From: JAVVRI01 sp036654795
Lineage (GTDB): Bacteria > Bacteroidota > Bacteroidia > Bacteroidales > Tannerellaceae
Assembly (NCBI GenBank): GCA_036654795.1
Contig: JAVVRI010000106.1
Span: 1 to 10,976, forward strand
Length of the DNA stretch: 10,976 bases
Direction: 5' to 3'
Part shown: in pieces, positions 6,090 to 10,976 of the stretch
How the letters are laid out: each line of letters opens with the position of its first letter
Position numbering within the stretch: the stretch's first letter is position 1
Program-made: the position numbers and the translations under genes
Notes under the pieces: model-generated
What the model was told of the DNA's origin: nothing
What the model saw: the letters and a program-made list of their open reading frames with translations, nothing else
Database searches by the model: none

Positions 6090-7415
6090 TTAAAGATTTC
6101 CACATGCGCGTTGTAGTTCATAATAGGTGTAGATGGTTTGCGAGCGGGCGGTAGTAAGCTGCAATTCGGCGTCCAGCCGCACGTTGCTGGCATCCAGCAG
6201 ATCGGTCAGGATGGAGAGTTGATTGAGGTAGCGGTTCTGTACGATTCGATAGTTCTCTTCTGCCTGCTTTACGGATAGTTTCAGGGCTTCTACCCGGTTT
6301 AAAGCCTCTTTATGCCGGATGTAAGCACTCCGTATCTGAATACAGACGTCCTGCATCAGCATCTCCTCTGCGTTACGACGCAGTTGAACCATCTGCTTTG
6401 CCTCATGTATGCGGTGTTTGTTCTGGTAGAGAGAAGAAAGGTTGTAGGAGAGGTTGAGAGCGATATTCCAGTTATTGTTATACATATCGGCCAGTGTGTT
6501 GCTCATCGGGCGGGCTAGTGTGTTTCCGGCATGAAGCGACAAGGCGGGCAGGTTATCGGCTTTCGTCAGCCGAGTGTCGTTTTCCGCCAGCTGCGTGTTG
6601 TGGCGGGCTATTTGCATGCCGGGATAACTTTCGTAGGCCAACTGCACGTATGACTCATAATCTTGCAGAAGCAGGTTGGTATATAACAAAGTCGTATCGG
6701 GCATGATAAGCAGGGACTCGTTCAACCCTAACAAAATGTCCAGTTGTTGGGAGGCAATGGCAATGCTGTTATCGGCTTCCTGCTGAGCCAGACGGTCGTT
6801 TGTCAGTTGCAGTTCGCTACGGATCTCATCGTTTCGGGTGAGCACTCCCTCTTTTCTCATCCGGCGGATGTCCTTCAAACGCCGCTCGGACTCTTCTATG
6901 TTTCTGTCCAGCACATCGCGTTGTTTGTAGTAGCTAAAGAGGCTTACGTATTGTTGCAACAGGAGCAACTTTACTTCCGCCTGGTCGTTGGTAGAGGATA
7001 TGGAGGCAATTTGCTTTTGAAGGTCGGCCTTGCGGATGTTGTAGCGGATCTTCCCCCCTTGGTAAAGCGGTTGAGACAGTTCGATGTTATAGTTTTGCGA
7101 CCAGTTAGGTACGTCGGGGCGCATCGGGCGAGAAAGTCCTTTCTGAAAAACAATCGGCTGACCGATCAGTCCTGCGCTAGCGCCTACTTGCAGGTTGGGA
7201 AGTCGTTGGCTAAGTGCTGTCTTTTGCTGGTCGTCAGTGATGACTTCCTGTATCTTGGCTGCTTTAAGTTGCAAGCTGTTTTCAATACCCAGCCGAAACA
7301 GTTCCTCTACCGGGAGCTGGCGGACAGCTTGTTGTGCTGCCACATGTAGGGAGGCCGGGAGAAGCAGGCTGCATAACAGCAATCTGTAAATTTTATAACT
7401 GTCCCAGTATTTCAT
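6090..7415 (-). CDS. TolC-family outer-membrane efflux protein
   Basis: This 441-residue protein has a Sec signal peptide (RLLLCSLLLPASLHVAA, cleavage near residue 27). Cys15 is preceded by LLL and is not a lipobox, so it is probably not a lipoprotein. The mature part shows two outer-membrane efflux protein repeats. Each has long helical stretches and a short amphipathic strand segment, for example RLPNLQVGAS at ~71-80 and LSQPLYQGG at ~113-121, with the equivalent NLPALSLHAG later. It should form a trimeric outer-membrane channel joined to a periplasmic helical tunnel. It is the first gene of the efflux operon and has a good Bacteroides -7 box just upstream, so the channel is made together with its dedicated adaptor and pump. 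Confidence 0.92.
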   Translation of the reverse strand: MKYWDSYKIYRLLLCSLLLPASLHVAAQQAVRQLPVEELFRLGIENSLQLKAAKIQEVITDDQQKTALSQRLPNLQVGASAGLIGQPIVFQKGLSRPMRPDVPNWSQNYNIELSQPLYQGGKIRYNIRKADLQKQIASISSTNDQAEVKLLLLQQYVSLFSYYKQRDVLDRNIEESERRLKDIRRMRKEGVLTRNDEIRSELQLTNDRLAQQEADNSIAIASQQLDILLGLNESLLIMPDTTLLYTNLLLQDYESYVQLAYESYPGMQIARHNTQLAENDTRLTKADNLPALSLHAGNTLARPMSNTLADMYNNNWNIALNLSYNLSSLYQNKHRIHEAKQMVQLRRNAEEMLMQDVCIQIRSAYIRHKEALNRVEALKLSVKQAEENYRIVQNRYLNQLSILTDLLDASNVRLDAELQLTTARSQTIYTYYELQRACGNL

Positions 7416-7441
7416 CCGGTTTTCTTATTCTTTTTCGGCTG

Positions 7442-7449
7442 CAAAGGTA
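7442..7449 (-). promoter_or_regulatory. Strong -7 box for the TolC-HlyD-MFS operon
   Basis: The reverse strand reads TACCTTTG followed by CAG, a very typical Bacteroides -7 element. It lies 26 bases before the TolC-like ATG at 7415, implying a leader of about 20 nt. A TTG about 23 bp upstream could be a -33 box, slightly farther than usual. Because this promoter lies between the kinase stop and the TolC start, the operon can be transcribed independently of the kinase. Confidence 0.65.
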
Positions 7450-7490
7450 GTTGTTTTTTCGTTTTTATGGATCAACTGTTTTGACTAATT

Positions 7491-10148
7491 CTATCTTTTT
7501 ATAGTAAACCAGAACTCGGAACCTGCTCCTTCTTTTGAGATGACTCCTATATCGCCACCCATTTTCTCCACAATCGTTTTACAAATAGAGAGGCCTAAAC
7601 CAGTACCCTGCTGGAAGTTATTCAGTTTAACGAAACGCCCAAACACCGTGTCCACTTTATCCGCAGGAATGCCACAACCGGTATCTTTCACAAAGAAGCG
7701 AAGTAAGTCGCCCTGCTCGGTGTATCCAAAAAGGACACTTCCGCTATGGGTGAATTTCAAAGCATTGGTAAGAAGGTTCGTAATCACTTGCGTCAAACGG
7801 TTTCGCTCGGTATGGATGATGCAGGTAGGCAAAGAGGTAGTGAACTGAATCTGAACCTCCGTATTCATTGAGCGCAAGCGGGTACTCTTTTCTATTTCAG
7901 AAAGCAAATAATTCAAGTCGACGTCTGAATAAGTAAACTCCAACGTTCCCGCCTCTATCTTGGATAGATCCAGAATGTCATTGATCAACTGGAGCAGTAA
8001 TTTATTATTATTATCTATTATCTTGGCAAACTCATGGCGTTCCCTACTGCCGTTCTCGTCGACCATAAGCGTAGAGAAACCAATAATAGCATTCAAAGGG
8101 GTGCGAATCTCGTGGCTCATATTAGCCAAGAAAGCAGATTTGAGCCGGTTGGACTCTTCTGCCTTCTCCCGTTCGTGTATCTCCTGACTCAATTTCTTAC
8201 GCATATCGATATTGAGTGATCCGCCAACAAGTTGAATCAGCTCCCCCTTTTCATCCCGCTTACCAACAATCGTATTGCTTTCTGTCCATACGTAATTAGA
8301 ACTCATTTTGAAACGGAATTCCAAATGGAACTGATGTTCCTCCTCCCCATTCAGTAATTTTTCAAAAGAAAGGAGCACTTTGTCGTAATCGTCCGGATAG
8401 ATCTTTTCTTTAAATTCCTGTAACGTCATACGATAGCCCGTAACAAAGCGCTGTTCTTCTGTTAAGTAGAGCATATCGAAAATAAAGATTTCTTCTGCAA
8501 CATAATAAGTCCAAGCATTCATCCGGCTGGCTTGGAGCAACAACTGATAGCGACTGTTTAGCACCTTCAGTTGTGCCAGGTTTTCTTGTTCCTTTAATTG
8601 TTGCTTATATTCCTCTGTTTTATCAACACAGAAAATGTCGGCAACGTCATTCGTGTCAATAAATGTCAATACGTCGTAATAGATTGTTTCCCCATTGGTT
8701 TGATGAATCGTAAAGACACCACTTTTCGCAAAGTCCTTCTGCCGTATTTGCTCCAACATAGGATAATCCTGCAGCATTTCGGAAAATCGTTTCCCTATGA
8801 TCGCTTCCCGTGTGCAATGAAAGCTCGTTTCATAAGCCTGATTGATGTTGAGAAAGATAAAGTCGCAGATATTCCCCTTTTGATCTTTGATTAGTTTCTC
8901 CCTAATATAGACAACCGGCATATTGTCTATCATCTGTCGCACATCCGCCAACAGTTCGTATTCTTTCGCTTGTTGAGCCTTGCGCTGGAGATGCAGGCGG
9001 ACACGCAGAAAAAGAATAACGAATATAGCCAGACCTAAGCTAATTACGCTGAACAGACCTAAAGGATTCTTTTCATAAAAACTGGCAGGACGTTGGTAGT
9101 ACACCACATCCCTTCCGGAAGGACAGAATTTGTCTTCTATATTGTGCAATTTCAAATGCCGATAGTTCAAATAAGTATGAGTCTCCCCGCCCGATTGGAA
9201 AGGTATATCACGTGCCGGAGTACCCGACAGGATCTGTCGCAACACAGAGATCGCCTTCAAACCATAGTCATTGATCGAGATATAATGCCCCCCCGCAAAG
9301 TTACCGTTTTCTGTGTTTTGGTCGGTAAGTAGAAAGATCGGATTGTGAGAAAAGCCATGAAGGATTTGCTGAATATTATCGCTCAGGTAATTATGATTAC
9401 GATTATTATACTTGGCGTACCAAGAATAATAAAGGATACCTGTTTCCTTCTTGTAGCCGGCAACACTGTCGAGCAGTTGTTCGGTAAGTATTTTTGGATT
9501 CAACAATTCTTTAAGCTGTAACTGGGGGAAGCTCTCCGTCATCACTTTTTGGACATCTTTCAGCATACAAAGGCTGATATAGCGGTTATCGGCAATAAAA
9601 GCTATAGTCTTTATCTCCGGCTGGATGCTGAGCATCAGGTTGAGAGTCTCTTTTATTTGAATGGGTTGCCTCAGCACGGTTATGTTGTATCCTTTCAGCA
9701 TTTGAACAGAAGGTACCAATACCTCTTCGTCGAATATGTTACGGGCGATCAGGTCTTCGATTCGTGCCGGCATTGTTTCGCGCGAATAGCAAAGAAGGGT
9801 CGGCACTTCTTTCCATTGTGCATCAAACATCGGACGGCAAAGCAACCACCCCGGGTCGCCTAAGAAAACGATTGCCTTGGGGGGCTGAGGATATTTATCG
9901 AACAACTCTTGCCTTTTCTGTTCAGCCTCTTCCAGACTCTTGATGGAGGGAACCATCAGTTCTTCAGCTATTACTTCATACGTTTCACCATTAAAGACAT
10001 CGTGAATTGATTCAAAAATGCCTCTTGTCCATGCTTCATCAAAATTAACCGAGTTCATCACGAGAATATATTCTTGCGTACGTTGCTTTTGTGCGCTTAA
10101 CAAAGTGAAAACAGCTAAACAAATAACTAAGAGTGTAGTCTTTCTCAT
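7491..10148 (-). CDS. Sensor histidine kinase with periplasmic ABC-type binding domain and PAS domains
   Basis: This 885-residue inner-membrane sensor begins with a signal sequence (TTLLVICLAVFTLLSAQ). A periplasmic region at ~25-340 resembles the substrate-binding proteins of ABC transporters (COG2984-like: YILVMNS, AIVFLGDPG, TIAFIADNRY, PIFLLTDQN). One membrane helix (~363-382) leads to two PAS-like segments (~400-512 and ~530-650), the second with GxxxDITxxK-like SLNIDMRKK. The HisKA domain carries H679 in SHEIRTPLN. The ATPase domain has its N-box around N795 (NLLTNALKF), G1 DTGCGIP (822-828), an F-box at FGRF and G2 GTGLGLS (848-854). All kinase residues look intact. The protein ends at FTIKR without a receiver or output domain, so it needs a separate response regulator, and none is present in this window. 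It lies 75 bp upstream of the efflux operon in the same orientation. Control of that operon is plausible but unproven. Confidence 0.92.
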   Translation of the reverse strand: MRKTTLLVICLAVFTLLSAQKQRTQEYILVMNSVNFDEAWTRGIFESIHDVFNGETYEVIAEELMVPSIKSLEEAEQKRQELFDKYPQPPKAIVFLGDPGWLLCRPMFDAQWKEVPTLLCYSRETMPARIEDLIARNIFDEEVLVPSVQMLKGYNITVLRQPIQIKETLNLMLSIQPEIKTIAFIADNRYISLCMLKDVQKVMTESFPQLQLKELLNPKILTEQLLDSVAGYKKETGILYYSWYAKYNNRNHNYLSDNIQQILHGFSHNPIFLLTDQNTENGNFAGGHYISINDYGLKAISVLRQILSGTPARDIPFQSGGETHTYLNYRHLKLHNIEDKFCPSGRDVVYYQRPASFYEKNPLGLFSVISLGLAIFVILFLRVRLHLQRKAQQAKEYELLADVRQMIDNMPVVYIREKLIKDQKGNICDFIFLNINQAYETSFHCTREAIIGKRFSEMLQDYPMLEQIRQKDFAKSGVFTIHQTNGETIYYDVLTFIDTNDVADIFCVDKTEEYKQQLKEQENLAQLKVLNSRYQLLLQASRMNAWTYYVAEEIFIFDMLYLTEEQRFVTGYRMTLQEFKEKIYPDDYDKVLLSFEKLLNGEEEHQFHLEFRFKMSSNYVWTESNTIVGKRDEKGELIQLVGGSLNIDMRKKLSQEIHEREKAEESNRLKSAFLANMSHEIRTPLNAIIGFSTLMVDENGSRERHEFAKIIDNNNKLLLQLINDILDLSKIEAGTLEFTYSDVDLNYLLSEIEKSTRLRSMNTEVQIQFTTSLPTCIIHTERNRLTQVITNLLTNALKFTHSGSVLFGYTEQGDLLRFFVKDTGCGIPADKVDTVFGRFVKLNNFQQGTGLGLSICKTIVEKMGGDIGVISKEGAGSEFWFTIKR

Positions 10149-10174
10149 AAAGCCCGCCTTATTTTTTAATTTGA

Positions 10175-10216
10175 TTACTGTTCGTAACGGCTCTATACTC
10201 CGGTTACGGACAGTAA
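10175..10216. repeat. 14-bp-arm inverted repeat in the kinase leader
   Basis: TTACTGTTCGTAAC (10175-10188) and GTTACGGACAGTAA (10203-10216) are reverse complements at 13 of 14 positions. The single mismatch can be a wobble pair in one transcript orientation. A further GG/CC pair with one bulge tightens the loop. The repeat lies 27 bp before the kinase start, inside the predicted leader. It could be an operator for a dimeric regulator, perhaps autoregulation by the unknown partner regulator, or a leader hairpin. Confidence 0.6.
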
Positions 10217-10241
10217 AAAGATCTCAGAATTGATTAGGAGT

Positions 10242-10249
10242 CAAAAATA
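10242..10249 (-). promoter_or_regulatory. Putative -7 box for the histidine kinase gene
   Basis: The reverse strand reads TATTTTTG, matching TAnnTTTG, 93 bases before the kinase ATG at 10148. It predicts a leader of ~87 nt that would include the 10175-10216 inverted repeat. No -33 TTTG is evident and the region is AT-rich, so support is moderate. Confidence 0.35.
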
Positions 10250-10347
10250 AGAATAAAATAAGAGAACGTAACTTCTTTTGATGATAAATTTATCTCTGGG
10301 ACATATTTTTCATACTGAGCGTAGCGTGAAACAATAGATATACTAAA

Positions 10348-10391
10348 TCCCGCCCTACATGATAGCTAAAGAGCTATCATGCCGAACGGGA
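10348..10391. repeat. Two-tier hairpin (CATGATAGCT stem within TCCCG/CGGGA)
   Basis: CATGATAGCT (10358-10367) and AGCTATCATG (10372-10381) form a perfect 10-bp stem with an AAAG loop. Outside a symmetric 5/5-nt internal loop, TCCCG (10348-10352) pairs with CGGGA (10387-10391). The structure works on either strand. It may be a terminator, the core of a small RNA, or a protein-binding site. No T-tract follows on either side. Confidence 0.6.
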
Positions 10392-10489
10392 GTCTCTAAA
10401 AGCACTCATGCTTTCCTGGAGTGACCTTAAAATAGAAATATCCGAATCTCCTTTCACAGATATAACATCGTGACGAACTGCAGATTACG

Positions 10490-10632
10490 GTGAAACGTGT
10501 AACATTGGCTTTAAACGTGCCCCGATATTATGAAGCAGCAGCAGGATATTACAGAAAAGAAAATAGTTGATCAGAAATCACACGTTTCACACGAACCAAC
10601 AGAGCGACAAATAGATGGAGGCGTGAAACGTG
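10490..10632. repeat. Three GTGAAACGTG motifs in mixed orientation
   Basis: GTGAAACGTG occurs at 10490-10499 and 10623-10632, and its exact reverse complement CACGTTTCAC at 10581-10590. The first and second copies form an 11-bp perfect inverted repeat when extended by one base. The core TGAAAC/GTTTCA is the same as in the tandem array 120 bp further right. These may be scattered, diverged relatives of that repeat or sites for the same factor. Confidence 0.5.
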
Positions 10633-10750
10633 GAATATTAATTCTAAAATCCGCAATTGAAGTATGTGGAAGAGTTGAAGGAGTGAGATTAATTTGAATA
10701 CTTATAATTATTCATTTTCTGTGAAATAAAAACATTACCACCACTATTTT

Positions 10751-10844
10751 GTTTCATAACGGTGAAACAAAAGTTTCATGCCGATGAAAATAAAGTTTCA
10801 TAGTGGTGAAACAAAAGTTTCATAGGCATGAAACTAAAGTTTCA
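10751..10844. repeat. Tandem array of palindromic 22-bp repeats
   Basis: Four head-to-tail units with an exact 22-bp period start at 10751, 10773, 10795 and 10817, and a partial fifth (GTTTCA) starts at 10839. The consensus is GTTTCATnnyGrTGAAACwAAA. Each unit contains the inverted repeat GTTTCA...TGAAAC, and adjacent units also form TGAAACwAAAGTTTCA palindromes across their junctions. The centre of each unit varies while the arms are kept. Unit 2 has one arm change (TGAAAA). There are no long unique spacers, so this is not a CRISPR array. It lies about 70 bp downstream of the right-hand gene's stop. Its role is unknown. Confidence 0.85.
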
Positions 10845-10913
10845 CCTAAATATTTATTACTGAAACTAACCTTTCCCTGAATCGAGTGAGTTCTTACAAT
10901 CATGGATACTATT

Positions 10914-10976
10914 TTATAATTTCTCAATTTCCTCTATTGTCAGGCCGGTACAGGCTGAGATAATGTCGGCAGAGAT
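10914..10976 (-). CDS. C-terminal end of a gene, probably Rpn/PD-(D/E)XK family
   Basis: The reverse strand is open from the window edge to TAA at 10914-10916, giving 20 codons that read ISADIISACTGLTIEEIEKL. A tail of the form xxIxxATGLTxEEIEKL is typical of Rpn-family nuclease/transposase proteins in Bacteroides, where a short helix-turn-helix-like end follows a charged linker. With only 20 residues the assignment is tentative, and other protein families share this ending. The gene's 3' side leads directly into the 22-bp palindromic array. Confidence 0.6.
   Translation of the reverse strand: MSADIISACTGLTIEEIEKL

Larger units (their letters stand above)
10250..10913. other. Long non-coding region with several repeats
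   Basis: Over 660 bases lie between the kinase promoter region and the end of the right-hand gene, without a convincing gene. Besides the separately listed hairpin, GTGAAACGTG motifs and 22-bp array, it holds a 12-bp AT palindrome GATAAATTTATC at 10283-10294. AT-rich stretches lie on both sides of the array (about 10686-10740 and 10845-10865). The only open frame with an ATG that is worth noting is 55 codons (10530-10697, plus), which has no recognisable features. Confidence 0.6.

Noticed and set aside
6744..7349. Long plus-strand open frame (201 codons) opposite the TolC-like gene
   Set aside because: It lies wholly antisense to a well-supported gene and its translation shows no known domain. 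It is a shadow frame.
7491..10148. Hybrid two-component system (HTCS) with fused regulator
   Set aside because: The protein ends right after the ATPase domain (FTIKR). There is no receiver or AraC-type output domain.
10283..10294. Palindrome GATAAATTTATC upstream of the kinase promoter
   Set aside because: It is short and made almost only of A and T, so it is readily expected by chance in this AT-rich region.
10530..10697. A 55-codon plus-strand open frame beginning MKQQQDITEKK
   Set aside because: It has no recognisable domain, no visible promoter, and overlaps the scattered GTGAAACGTG motifs. A frame this short is expected by chance, so it is not called as a gene.
10751..10844. CRISPR-like appearance of the regular repeats
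   Set aside because: The period is 22 bp with the repeat filling nearly the whole unit. There are no 30-40-bp unique spacers and no cas genes nearby.
10755..10845. Tiny open frames across the array (for example MKLYFHRHETFVSPL on the minus strand)
   Set aside because: They arise from the repeat itself and are under 20 codons. They look like spurious translations of a palindromic repeat.

Overview
This window looks like chromosomal DNA of a Bacteroides species or close relative. The upstream regions carry Bacteroidota-type -7 boxes (TAnnTTTG) and A-rich start regions without Shine-Dalgarno sequences. One lipoprotein has an acidic lipoprotein export motif directly after its cysteine. The gene content (ROK hexokinase, EmrAB/TolC-type efflux operon, large periplasmic-sensor histidine kinase, Rpn-type nuclease/transposase genes) fits the same group.

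Layout, left to right. Positions 1-193 (minus) hold the first 64 codons of an Rpn/PD-(D/E)XK family gene. After a short spacer with two 12-bp palindromes comes a surface-type lipoprotein gene (361-1425, minus). The divergent spacer at 1426-1761 holds a perfect 12-bp-arm inverted repeat and what may be a broken small gene. It also holds promoters for the lipoprotein and for a ROK hexokinase, probably RokA (1762-2751, plus). A long near-perfect hairpin separates the hexokinase from a zinc-ribbon NUDIX hydrolase (2858-3385, plus). The NUDIX gene converges, with 8 bp between stop codons, on a three-gene minus-strand efflux operon. Its transcription order is TolC-like outer-membrane protein (7415-6090), HlyD/EmrA-like adaptor (6067-4997) and 14-helix MFS pump (4989-3394). 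Upstream, also on the minus strand, is an 885-residue sensor histidine kinase (10148-7491). It has a periplasmic ABC-type substrate-binding domain, one membrane helix, two PAS-like segments and a complete kinase core, but no receiver domain.

The last ~830 bases contain almost no coding sequence but are rich in structure. They hold an inverted repeat in the kinase leader, a two-tier hairpin, scattered GTGAAACGTG motifs and a tandem array of palindromic units with an exact 22-bp period. The window ends in the last 20 codons of another minus-strand gene whose tail resembles the C-termini of Rpn-family proteins.

The TolC/HlyD/MFS genes form one export system spanning both membranes. The kinase lies in the same orientation only 75 bp upstream and may sense a small ligand relevant to that pump; this is inferred from position only. 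The least explained part is the 22-bp palindromic tandem array and its surroundings at the right end.
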